Shown here: positions 56,602-64,000 of the stretch, in pieces
Position numbering within the stretch: the first letter of the stretch is position 1
Layout: each line of letters opens with the position of its first letter
Assembly: GCF_035668035.1 (NCBI RefSeq)
Contig: NZ_JAYMYJ010000106.1
Location: 1 to 64,000, forward strand
DNA length: 64,000 bases
From: Thiothrix phosphatis
GTDB lineage: Bacteria; Pseudomonadota; Gammaproteobacteria; Thiotrichales; Thiotrichaceae
Direction of reading: 5' to 3'
Notes under the pieces: generated by a model
Databases searched by the model: none
What the model was told of the DNA's origin: nothing
What the model saw: only the letters and a program-made list of their open reading frames with translations
Program-made: the position numbers and the translations under genes

Positions 56602-57069
56602 ATGACCGTGAAGCTAGCACTCACGGTGAATGGCAATGCTGTGGAGGCGGAAATTGATCCGCGTACCCTGCTGGTGCAATTCATCCGTGAACATTTAGGC
56701 CTTACCGGCACCCACGTCGGCTGTGACACCGCCCATTGCGGCGCCTGCACCATTCACCTTAACGGACACGCGGTCAAAGCGTGCAATATCCTCGCCCTGC
56801 AAGCACAAGGGGCGGAAATCACCACCATCGAAGGCCTGGCCAACCCTGACGGCGAGATGCACCCGATGCAGGCCGCTTTCAAGGAATGCCATGGCCTGCA
56901 ATGCGGCTTCTGCACACCGGGCATGGTGATGAGCGCAACCGCGCTGCTGAAGGAAAACCCCAACCCCAGCGAACACGATATCCGCGCAGCGCTGGATGGC
57001 AATTTCTGCCGTTGCACCGGCTACCAGAATATCGTCAAGGCGGTGCAGACCTGCGCCGCAGGAGGTTAA
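56602..57069 (+). CDS. coxS: Molybdenum hydroxylase iron-sulfur subunit (CoxS-type)
   Basis: This encodes 155 residues with two [2Fe-2S] domains: plant-type ligands Cys41, Cys46, Cys49, Cys61, and helical-domain ligands Cys101, Cys104, Cys136, Cys138. It passes electrons from the molybdenum centre to FAD in CoxM. The start is the ATG at 56602 behind AAGAGGAGGAGG. The 125 bp upstream contain a small CCAAATATTTTGG inverted repeat (56492-56504), possibly an operator. It is followed by coxL after 4 bp. Confidence 0.93.
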   Translation: MTVKLALTVNGNAVEAEIDPRTLLVQFIREHLGLTGTHVGCDTAHCGACTIHLNGHAVKACNILALQAQGAEITTIEGLANPDGEMHPMQAAFKECHGLQCGFCTPGMVMSATALLKENPNPSEHDIRAALDGNFCRCTGYQNIVKAVQTCAAGG

Positions 57070-57073
57070 GGCT

Positions 57074-59443
57074 ATGGGCGCAAATATTCCCAATGGCATT
57101 GGTGCTGCCACCCGCCGCAAGGAAGATCAACGTTTTCTCACCGGCGCGGGCAATTACACCGACGACATCAACCTGCACGGGCAGACTTACGCTTATTTCC
57201 TGCGTTCACCCTATGCCCACGCCAAAATCAACAGCATTGACCTGAGCGAGGCCAAAGCCGCACCCGGCGTGGTCGCTATTTTCACGGGTGAAGATCTGGC
57301 GGCTTCCGGCATCAATGGCTTGCCCTGCGGCTGGCTGATTACCGATGTGAACGGGCAACCGATGAAAGAGCCGGTACACCCGGTACTGGCGCAAGGAAAA
57401 GCGCGTTACGTCGGCGACCCGGTGGCGGTGATTATTGCCAACACCTATTTCCAGGCGAAGGATGCCTCAGAACTGGTGATGGTCGATTACGAGCCGCTGG
57501 AAGCGGTGACCGATACCGCCCAAGCCAAAGGCTCGACAGCCGTGGTGCATGATGAAGCCCCGGATAACGTTTCCTTCGTCTGGGCGGTGGGTGACAAGGG
57601 CGCGGCTGATCAAGCATTTGCCAAGGCCGATCACATTACCACGCTGGAATTCCGCAATAACCGGCTGTCCCCCAACGCCATCGAGCCGCGTGCCGCGCTT
57701 GCCCAGTATTCGCGTGCCGAAGATGCTTACACCCTGTACGTGGCCAACCAGAATCCGCACGTTGAACGCCTGCTGATGACTGCCTTCGTGCTGGGTCTGC
57801 CGGAACATAAGGTGCGGGTGATTGCACCGGATGTAGGCGGCGGTTTTGGTTCCAAAATCTTCCTCTACAACGAGGAAACCGCGCTGGTATGGGCTTCGAA
57901 GCGGGTTAACCGGCCGATCAAATGGACGGCGGAACGTTCCGAATCCTTCCTCTCCGACGCGCATGGCCGTGATCATGTGACCAAGGCGGAACTGGCGTTG
58001 GACAAGGACGGCAAGTTCCTCGGGATGCGGGTGGATACCACCGCGAATCTGGGTTCCTACCTGTCTACCTTTGCTTCCTGTGTACCGACCATTTTGTACG
58101 CCACTTTGCTGGCGGGGCAGTATGCAACTCCGGCCATTCACTGCCAAGTCACGGGTGTTTTCACCAATACCTCGCCGGTGGATGCTTACCGTGGCGCGGG
58201 CCGCCCCGAAGCCACGTTCGTGGTGGAACGGTTGGTGTCAGCAGCGGCAATGGAAACCGGTATTCCCCAGGATGAAATCCGCCGTCGCAATTTCATCCGC
58301 GAATTCCCGTATGCCACGCCGGTAGGCCTGACCTATGACGTTGGCGACTACGAGGCAACGCTGAATGCTGCGATGAAAATTGCTGATGTGGAAGGTTTTG
58401 CTGCGCGCAAGGAGGAAGCCAAACAACGCGGCAAGTTACGTGGTTTGGGGTACTCCTGCTACATCGAAGCCTGCGGGTTGGCACCTTCCAATATCGCGGG
58501 TGCGCTCGGTGCGCGCGCCGGTTTGTTTGAAGCCGGGGAAGTGCGGGTGCATCCGACCGGCTCCGTCACGGTTTTCACCGGCTCGCACAGCCATGGGCAG
58601 GGGCATGAAACCACCTTTGCGCAAGTGGTGGCTGACCGCCTTGGCATTCCGTTTGAAAACGTTGACATCGTGCATGGTGATACCGGGCGCGTACCGTTCG
58701 GCATGGGCACTTACGGTTCCCGTTCGCTGGCAGTAGGTGCATCCGCCATTATCCGCGCCGTGGATAAAATCGTCGACAAGGGCCGCAAGATTGCCGCGCA
58801 TCTGCTGGAAACGGCGGATTCCGACGTGGTGTTCGAGGACGGCAAATTCAAGGTGGCGGGGACTGACCGCGCGGTCGATTTCGCCCAGGTCGCACTGACG
58901 GCCTACGTGCCGCACAACTACCCGCTCGACAAGCTGGAACCGGGGCTGGACGAAACCGCGTTCTACGACCCGACCAATTTCACCTACCCGGCAGGCAGCC
59001 ATATCTGCGAAGTGGAGGTCGACCCAGATACCGGCGTGGTCGAAATCGTCAGTTTCACCGCCTCGGATGATTTCGGCAATATCATCAACCCGATGATCGT
59101 CGAAGGTCAGGTGCACGGCGGTTTGGCGCAGGGAATCGGCCAGGCATTGCTGGAACACGCCATCTATGACCCGGAAAGCGGCCAGTTGCTGACCGGCTCC
59201 TACACCGACTATGCGATGCCGCGTGCTGATGATATTCCGAACTTCAAGGTGGATACCCAGGTCACGCCTTGCACCCACAATCCGCTGGGCGTCAAAGGCT
59301 GCGGGGAAGCGGGCGCGATTGGTTCACCACCTGCGGTCATTAGCGCCATTATCGACGCGCTCAAGGATCTCGGGGTGAAAGATATGCCGATGCCTGCGAC
59401 CCCGCACCGTGTCTGGCAAGCCATTCAAACCGCCCGCAACTAA
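57074..59443 (+). CDS. coxL: Molybdenum hydroxylase large subunit, form II CoxL type
   Basis: This encodes 789 residues. The active-site loop reads Ala371-Tyr-Arg-Gly-Ala-Gly-Arg377, the form II signature. Authentic form I CO dehydrogenase has Ala-Tyr-x-Cys-Ser-Phe-Arg with a Cu-binding Cys, and that Cys is absent here. Gly-Gly-Gly-Phe-Gly-Ser-Lys, a cofactor-binding segment, and the late Gly-Cys-Gly-Glu-Ala-Gly-Ala-Ile with the catalytic Glu are intact. The substrate may be an aldehyde or N-heterocycle rather than CO. The neighbouring alcohol/aldehyde genes make an aldehyde worth considering; this is inference. Confidence 0.9.
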   Translation: MGANIPNGIGAATRRKEDQRFLTGAGNYTDDINLHGQTYAYFLRSPYAHAKINSIDLSEAKAAPGVVAIFTGEDLAASGINGLPCGWLITDVNGQPMKEPVHPVLAQGKARYVGDPVAVIIANTYFQAKDASELVMVDYEPLEAVTDTAQAKGSTAVVHDEAPDNVSFVWAVGDKGAADQAFAKADHITTLEFRNNRLSPNAIEPRAALAQYSRAEDAYTLYVANQNPHVERLLMTAFVLGLPEHKVRVIAPDVGGGFGSKIFLYNEETALVWASKRVNRPIKWTAERSESFLSDAHGRDHVTKAELALDKDGKFLGMRVDTTANLGSYLSTFASCVPTILYATLLAGQYATPAIHCQVTGVFTNTSPVDAYRGAGRPEATFVVERLVSAAAMETGIPQDEIRRRNFIREFPYATPVGLTYDVGDYEATLNAAMKIADVEGFAARKEEAKQRGKLRGLGYSCYIEACGLAPSNIAGALGARAGLFEAGEVRVHPTGSVTVFTGSHSHGQGHETTFAQVVADRLGIPFENVDIVHGDTGRVPFGMGTYGSRSLAVGASAIIRAVDKIVDKGRKIAAHLLETADSDVVFEDGKFKVAGTDRAVDFAQVALTAYVPHNYPLDKLEPGLDETAFYDPTNFTYPAGSHICEVEVDPDTGVVEIVSFTASDDFGNIINPMIVEGQVHGGLAQGIGQALLEHAIYDPESGQLLTGSYTDYAMPRADDIPNFKVDTQVTPCTHNPLGVKGCGEAGAIGSPPAVISAIIDALKDLGVKDMPMPATPHRVWQAIQTARN

Positions 59444-59456
59444 GGAGGACAGGAAC

Positions 59457-60239
59457 ATGTATGCATTTGAATACCATCGTCCCGGTACAGTCGCCGAAGC
59501 TGCGTCCTTGCTGGGTTCTCTGGAAGACGCCAAGGCGCTGGCAGGCGGGCAAACCCTGATTGCCACGCTGAAACTGCGGCTGGCGCAACCTTCCGACCTC
59601 ATCGATCTGGGCGGCATCAGCGAGCTGAACGGTATCCGCGTGGAAGGCGATAATCTGGTCATCGGCGCACTGAGCAAACACGCGGAAGTGGCGAACTCGG
59701 CGGAGGTGCAACAGCACATCCCCGCGTTGGCGGCACTCGCCCACAGCATCGGTGACCGGCAGGTACGTGCCGTTGGCACGCTGGGCGGCTCCATCGCCAA
59801 TAACGACCCGGCGGCGGATTACCCGGCCGGTGTGCTGGGGCTGGGCGCAACCGTGGTCACTTCCCAGCGCGAACTGGCAGCCGACGATTTCTTCACCGGA
59901 CTGTACGAAACCGCGCTGAACCCGGATGAGCTGATCACCGCAGTTCGTTTCCCCATCCCGCAACGCGCGGCTTACGCGAAATTCCCCAACCCGGCTTCAC
60001 GCTTTGCGCTGGTAGGCGTCTTCGTCGCGCAGGCGGCAGATGGTTCCGTGCGCGTGGCCGTGACCGGCGCTGGCCCTGGCGTGTTCCGGGTGGCGGAGAT
60101 GGAAGCGGCTTTGAACAGCCATTTTGCGCCGGATGCACTGTATGGCATCCGTGTGGATGCGGATGAGCTGAACAGCGACCTGCACGCAGATGCGGCGTAC
60201 CGGGCACATCTGGTGGGCGTGATGGCGAAACGGGCAGTG
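59457..60239 (+). CDS. coxM: Molybdenum hydroxylase FAD subunit (CoxM-type), 3' end in assembly gap
   Basis: This yields 261 residues before the Ns. FAD-binding motifs Ala-Gly-Gly-Gln-Thr-Leu and Gly-Thr-Leu-Gly-Gly-Ser-Ile-Ala-Asn-Asn-Asp-Pro are present. The last visible residues (Ala-His-Leu-Val-Gly-Val-Met-Ala-Lys-Arg-Ala-Val) are normally near the C-terminus of this family, so few residues are missing. AAGGAGGA precedes the ATG. It takes electrons from CoxS. Confidence 0.92.
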
Positions 60240-60339
60240 NNNNNNNNNNNNNNNNNNNNNNNNNNNNNNNNNNNNNNNNNNNNNNNNNNNNNNNNNNNNN
60301 NNNNNNNNNNNNNNNNNNNNNNNNNNNNNNNNNNNNNNN
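60240..60339. other. Assembly gap (100 N)
   Basis: Exactly 100 Ns, a usual placeholder for a scaffold join of unknown length. It hides the end of coxM and the start of coxD. The matching genes on each side support the join. Confidence 0.98.
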
Positions 60340-61179
60340 ACGGCGGCGTTCCTGGCGCTACGCATGGGGCGGCCCCTGTTGCTGGAAGGCGAAGCAGGGA
60401 CCGGCAAAACCGAGATTGCCAAAGTGCTGGCGGCAAGCCTGGGGCGGCCGTTAATCCGCCTGCAATGCTACGAAGGGCTGGATATCGCCTCTGCTGTCTA
60501 CGAATGGAATTACCCCCGGCAGATGATCGAAATCCGCTTGGCGGAAGCGGCTGGCGCTATCTCGCGTGATCAGTTGGCCGCTGACATTTTTGCCGATCGT
60601 TTCCTGATCCGCCGTCCGTTGTTGCAGGCGCTGGAAGGCGACCCGGATGCGCCGCCGGTACTGCTGATCGATGAACTCGACCGCACCGACGAACCGTTCG
60701 AAGCCTTCCTGCTGGAAGTGCTGTCCGACTTTCAGGTGTCGATCCCGGAGCTGGGGACGATCAAGGCGTGTGCCATACCGATTGTGGTGCTCACGTCTAA
60801 CCGTACCCGCGAGATTCACGATGCGGTCAAGCGCCGCTGCCTGTACCACTGGGTGGATTACCCCGATGCCGAACGTGAACTGGAAATCGTCCGCCGCAAA
60901 GCCCCAGATGCGCCCGAACAACTGAGCCGCGAAATCGTGGCTTTCATCCAGACCTTGCGTGGACGTGACCTGTTCAAGCTGCCGGGCGTGGCGGAAACCA
61001 TCGACTGGACACGTGCGCTGATGGAGCTGGATCGCATCTGCCTCGACCCCGAAACCATCAACAATACCCTGGGCGTATTGCTCAAATACCAGGACGACAT
61101 CGCCCGCATCAAAGGCAGCGAAGCAGCCTCGATCCTCGCCCAGGTGCAAACCGAACTGGCAGCAGGAAAACCCTCATGA
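60340..61179 (+). CDS. coxD: MoxR-type AAA ATPase (CoxD-like), 5' end in assembly gap
   Basis: About 279 residues are visible. Walker A Gly-Glu-Ala-Gly-Thr-Gly-Lys-Thr, Walker B Leu-Leu-Ile-Asp-Glu-Leu-Asp-Arg and sensor-1 Val-Leu-Thr-Ser-Asn-Arg are intact. CoxD helps install the sulfurated metal site in CO dehydrogenase, and homologues act as maturases of other molybdenum hydroxylases. The frame is open from the first base after the gap, so the true start is in the Ns; the ATG at 60364 is internal. It overlaps coxE by 4 bp. Confidence 0.9.
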   Translation, partial: TAAFLALRMGRPLLLEGEAGTGKTEIAKVLAASLGRPLIRLQCYEGLDIASAVYEWNYPRQMIEIRLAEAAGAISRDQLAADIFADRFLIRRPLLQALEGDPDAPPVLLIDELDRTDEPFEAFLLEVLSDFQVSIPELGTIKACAIPIVVLTSNRTREIHDAVKRRCLYHWVDYPDAERELEIVRRKAPDAPEQLSREIVAFIQTLRGRDLFKLPGVAETIDWTRALMELDRICLDPETINNTLGVLLKYQDDIARIKGSEAASILAQVQTELAAGKPS

Positions 61180-62432
61180 GCCTGCTGCGTATGCCTGCCG
61201 AACACACGGGCCGACTGGCGGAAAACATCCTGCATTTCGCACGCGTACTGCGCACCGCCGGAATGCCGGTGGGAACCCATCAGGTGTTGGCAGCGCTGGA
61301 GGCAGTACGTATCGCCGGAATCGGCTGCCGCGAGGATTTCTATTGGGCTTTGGCAAGCGTATTCATTGATCGGCGGGAACAGCGCGAGTTGTTTGACCAA
61401 GCGTTCCATATGTTCTGGCGCGCCCCCGACCTGCTGGGGCGGATCATGCACATGATGTTGCCCAAGGTCGAAGGCTTGCCGCCAGAACCGGATAAAACGA
61501 CCAACCGTTTGCAGGAAGCGTTCGCGCAAGGTTTGCCCAAACCGCCCACATTGCCGCAGCAGGCCGAGCGGGAAATTGAGCTGGATGCAAGTCTGACCTT
61601 TTCCGCGCGCGAGCGTTTGCAGCGGATGGATTTTGAATCCATGACGCGGGCGGAACAGGCCGAAGCCAAACGGCTGATTGCCCGCATGGAACTGCCCTTG
61701 CGCGAAGTGCGTACCCGGCGGCTGGTTCCTTCAGCGCATGGCGTGCGGATCGATCGGCGTGCGAGTTTGCGGGCGGGGATTGCATCCGCTGGCGACATGA
61801 TTCCCTTACGCCGCGCGACCTTTCGCAGTGTGCCGCCGCCGCTGGTGGTGCTGGTGGATATTTCCGGTTCGATGAGCCAGTACGCGCGCATGTTCCTGCA
61901 TTTTGTACATGCGTTGGGCAATGCCCGCCAGCGCGTGTCAGTGCTGCTGTTCGGCACGCGCCTGACCAACATTACCCGCGAGTTGCGCCAGCGTGATGTG
62001 GATGTGGCACTGGATCGGGTCACGGCGCGGGTGGAAGACTGGGCGGGCGGCACCCGCATTGGCGCTTGCCTACATGAATTCAACCAGCTGTGGTCGCGCC
62101 GTTTGCTGGGGCAAAACGCCAGCGTGCTGCTGCTCAGTGACGGACTTGACCGGGAAGATGTCAGCATACTGGCGGCGGCGATGGAGCGTTTGCACAAGTC
62201 CTGCAAGCAATTGATCTGGCTGAACCCGCTGCTGCGCTACGACGGCTTCGAAGCACGCGCGGCAGGCATTGTGGCGATGCGCCCACACGCCGACCTGTTT
62301 ATTCCGGCCCATAACCTGCAAAGCCTGACGGCGCTGGGGAAAGTGCTCGCAGCTCCTCCACCAACACGCACATTGGAACCACGCGCCGTCAGCCGGGCCG
62401 GAAGCCTAACTCAAGGAGAACAAACAAGATGA
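61176..62432 (+). CDS. coxE: von Willebrand factor A protein (CoxE-like)
   Basis: This encodes 418 residues. The MIDAS motif Asp-Ile-Ser-Gly-Ser-Met-Ser is visible, and Leu-Leu-Ser-Asp-Gly-Leu-Asp-Arg completes the metal site. The N-terminal half is the helical CoxE part with Arg-Ala-Pro-Asp-Leu-Leu. It works with the MoxR ATPase CoxD in cofactor maturation. It overlaps coxD and coxG by 4 bp each, so the three are translationally coupled. Confidence 0.9.
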   Translation: MSLLRMPAEHTGRLAENILHFARVLRTAGMPVGTHQVLAALEAVRIAGIGCREDFYWALASVFIDRREQRELFDQAFHMFWRAPDLLGRIMHMMLPKVEGLPPEPDKTTNRLQEAFAQGLPKPPTLPQQAEREIELDASLTFSARERLQRMDFESMTRAEQAEAKRLIARMELPLREVRTRRLVPSAHGVRIDRRASLRAGIASAGDMIPLRRATFRSVPPPLVVLVDISGSMSQYARMFLHFVHALGNARQRVSVLLFGTRLTNITRELRQRDVDVALDRVTARVEDWAGGTRIGACLHEFNQLWSRRLLGQNASVLLLSDGLDREDVSILAAAMERLHKSCKQLIWLNPLLRYDGFEARAAGIVAMRPHADLFIPAHNLQSLTALGKVLAAPPPTRTLEPRAVSRAGSLTQGEQTR

Positions 62433-62884
62433 AAATGAATGGAGAACAGCGCATACCACGCGACCAGGAGACGGTATGGCAGGCGTTGAATGACCTGGAG
62501 GTGATCAAGGAATGCGTCCCAGGTTGCGAATCCATCACCACCGTGGCGGAAAACGAGCATGAGCTTGCCATGACCGCCGCCGTCGGCCCGGTCAAAGCGA
62601 AATTCAAGGGCTCGCTGCAAGTGAGCGATATTGATGCGCCTAATTCCTACCGTATGCAATTCCAGGGGCAAGGCGGCGTGGCTGGTTTCGCCAAAGGCGA
62701 AGCGGTGGTGAACCTGACGGCGGATGAGGCCGACACCCTGCTGGCCTACACCGTGGAGGCGCAGATTGGCGGCAAGCTGGCGCAGGTCGGCTCCCGGCTG
62801 GTGGATGCGGCGGCGAAAAAGATGGCGGACGCCTTTTTCAGCCGTTTCAACGCAAAAGTGGCTCCGCCGGAGGCTGAAGCATGA
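62429..62884 (+). CDS. coxG: CoxG/SRPBCC-family protein
   Basis: This encodes 151 residues with the START/SRPBCC fold: Val-Trp-Gln-Ala-Leu-Asn-Asp, Cys-Val-Pro-Gly-Cys-Glu-Ser-Ile and Val-Gly-Pro-Val-Lys-Ala-Lys-Phe-Lys-Gly. CoxG anchors CO dehydrogenase to the membrane in Oligotropha, and recent work on actinobacterial homologues suggests lipid or quinone binding. Here it would link the form II hydroxylase to the quinone pool. It overlaps coxE and xdhC by 4 bp. Confidence 0.9.
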   Translation: MKMNGEQRIPRDQETVWQALNDLEVIKECVPGCESITTVAENEHELAMTAAVGPVKAKFKGSLQVSDIDAPNSYRMQFQGQGGVAGFAKGEAVVNLTADEADTLLAYTVEAQIGGKLAQVGSRLVDAAAKKMADAFFSRFNAKVAPPEAEA

Positions 62885-63900
62885 ACACCCCCATCCAGCG
62901 TGAAGACATCCTGTCCACCGCGCAGGACTGGCTCACGGCAGGCAAGCAAGTGGCGCTGGCAACCGTGACGCACACCTGGGGTTCCTCGCCCCGCCCGGTC
63001 GGCAGCCAACTGGCGGTGGCGGATGATGGCGGCTTTGCCGGGTCGGTTTCCGGCGGCTGCATTGAAGGCGAAGTCATCCGCGCCGCACTGGCCGCTATCA
63101 CCGATGGCAAGCCGCGCTCATTGGCGTTTGGCGTCAGCAACGAACAAGCCTGGGAAGTCGGGCTGGCTTGCGGCGGGCGGGTGGCTGTGCAGGTGCAAAG
63201 CCTGGCAGACGCCGCCTGGATTGGCGCTTTGCAGGCGGCGCGGGCGGCCAGGCGTGAAGTCGCCTTGCTGACCCGGCTGGGCGACGGCGCGCAGGCATTG
63301 TGGGCAAACGGGCATGTTGAAGGCGGCCTTGCCCTTCCGGCTGCCAGCGCGCGCGAAGTCGCCGAGCGGGTCGCCGCCAACCATTCCGGCATCCTGGCCG
63401 CAGACCCTGACCTGTTCCTGCATGTGTATGCACCGCCGCTGCGGCTGCTGGTGGTGGGGGCGGTGCACATTGCGCAGGCGCTGGCACCGATGGCGGCGCT
63501 CGCCGGTTTCGACGTGACGCTGATTGACCCACGCCGGGCGTTCGCCACCCACGAGCGTTTTCCTCAGGCGGAGTTGCGTGATGACTGGCCGGATGAGGCG
63601 CTGGAAGCCTTGCGGCCCGACGCCACCACCGCCGTCGTCACCCTCAGCCATGACCCGAAGCTTGATGACCCGGCGCTGATCGTGGCGTTGGGCACCCCCG
63701 CGTTTTACATCGGCGCGCTAGGCAGCAAACGGACGCATGCCCAACGCCTGCAACGCCTGCGTGAAGAAGGTTTCGATGACGCCGCCTTGGCGCGGATTCA
63801 TGCCCCCATCGGCCTGGATCTGGGCGGACGCTTACCGGCGGAAGTCGCCGTTTCCATCCTCGCACAAATCCTGCAAACCCGTTACCAGGAGGGGATATGA
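62881..63900 (+). CDS. XdhC/CoxI-family molybdenum hydroxylase maturation factor
   Basis: This encodes 339 residues. The N-terminal XdhC domain has Val-Thr-His-Thr-Trp-Gly-Ser-Ser-Pro-Arg and Gly-Ser-Val-Ser-Gly-Gly-Cys-Ile-Glu-Gly. The C-terminal Rossmann domain begins Leu-Leu-Val-Val-Gly-Ala-Val-His. XdhC binds and protects the sulfurated molybdenum cofactor and inserts it into the hydroxylase. Start and stop overlap coxG and the next gene, in one operon. Confidence 0.92.
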   Translation: MNTPIQREDILSTAQDWLTAGKQVALATVTHTWGSSPRPVGSQLAVADDGGFAGSVSGGCIEGEVIRAALAAITDGKPRSLAFGVSNEQAWEVGLACGGRVAVQVQSLADAAWIGALQAARAARREVALLTRLGDGAQALWANGHVEGGLALPAASAREVAERVAANHSGILAADPDLFLHVYAPPLRLLVVGAVHIAQALAPMAALAGFDVTLIDPRRAFATHERFPQAELRDDWPDEALEALRPDATTAVVTLSHDPKLDDPALIVALGTPAFYIGALGSKRTHAQRLQRLREEGFDDAALARIHAPIGLDLGGRLPAEVAVSILAQILQTRYQEGI

Positions 63901-64000
63901 AGTTTGGCAATTTTTCACTGATGGAAGCGCAAGGCGTGCGGCTGGCGCATACCTTGCGGTTAGCCGGGCGCACCTTGCGCAAAGGGCGCACGCTCGGTTT
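63897..64000 (+). CDS. Molybdopterin-binding protein, possibly fused to a nucleotidyl-/glycosyltransferase domain (5' part)
   Basis: Thirty-four residues are visible before the window ends. The opening Met-Lys-Phe-Gly, a Glu-Ala-Gln-Gly-Val and Leu-Ala-His-Thr-Leu-Arg-Leu followed by Leu-Arg-Lys-Gly resembles the molybdopterin-binding/NTP-transferase proteins that follow xdhC in cox operons. GGAGGGG precedes the ATG, which overlaps the xdhC stop. Assignment rests on a short N-terminus and context. Confidence 0.65.
   Translation, partial: MKFGNFSLMEAQGVRLAHTLRLAGRTLRKGRTLG

Noticed and set aside
1..64000. CRISPR arrays, tRNA or rRNA genes, and phage modules
   Set aside because: No regularly spaced repeats, no tRNA-like cloverleaf that I could recognise and no phage structural genes were seen.

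Overview
The window reads as chromosomal DNA of a GC-rich, Gram-negative, probably autotrophic or mixotrophic gammaproteobacterium. A sulfur-oxidising Thiothrix-like organism is my best guess. The clues are a TusE/DsrC-type sulfur-relay protein, a Calvin-type class II aldolase in a tkt-gap-pgk-pyk-fba run, an SAH riboswitch in front of metK-ahcY, outer-membrane porins and many periplasmic quinoprotein parts. The genus is inferred from gene content only. One run of 100 Ns at 60240-60339 marks a scaffold join inside the last operon.

Layout. 1-8.6 kb: accessory genes (Uma2 nuclease, orphan-looking HsdM, DsrC-like protein, exported lipase, FadL-type porin, cupin, MtfA-like peptidase, PIN/RHH toxin-antitoxin pair). 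8.6-13.8 kb: an S-adenosylmethionine cycle operon read leftward (metK, ahcY, a methyltransferase, metF) behind an SAH riboswitch. 14-21.2 kb: central carbon genes tkt, gap, pgk, pyk, fba read rightward. 21.2-23.6 kb: a DUF1501/DUF1800 secreted pair. 23.8-54.9 kb: a large island for PQQ-dependent alcohol oxidation. 55-64 kb: a TumE/TumA remnant, moeB, and a molybdenum hydroxylase operon of the CO-dehydrogenase form II type (coxS, coxL, coxM, coxD, coxE, coxG, xdhC, and the start of a molybdopterin-binding protein).

The alcohol island has pqqABCDE, a quinoprotein alcohol dehydrogenase with the Asp-Phe-Asp signature of lanthanide-dependent enzymes, and a PedF-like cytochrome c. It also has a diheme cytochrome c, a MxaJ/XoxJ-like binding protein, a SoxYZ-like carrier, a metallo-beta-lactamase-fold protein, a rhodanese-like CXXXCW lipoprotein and a beta-propeller protein. 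Two ABC systems, a porin, an NAD-dependent aldehyde dehydrogenase and a GAF/winged-helix regulator complete it. Alcohol would be oxidised in the periplasm to aldehyde, electrons would leave through the cytochromes, and the aldehyde would be finished in the cytoplasm. A periplasmic-type KatG, two DUF4143/DUF234-type ATPases and an RHH-GNAT toxin-antitoxin pair are interspersed and look like later arrivals.

The most striking non-coding signal is a 17-bp tandem motif, GGTTGG-N5-GGTTGG (11-bp period). I find ten copies, all inside the alcohol island and nearly all in front of its transcription units. In seven of them a -10-like hexamer lies 9-10 bp beyond the motif in the same orientation. This looks like an undescribed regulon, and the GAF/winged-helix gene at 48998-50176 is the natural candidate for its activator. 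Other notable points are a C-terminally truncated SelO at the island edge, a 39-bp direct repeat bracketing a broken TumE/TumA module, and an 11-bp-arm palindrome at the PIN/RHH operon.
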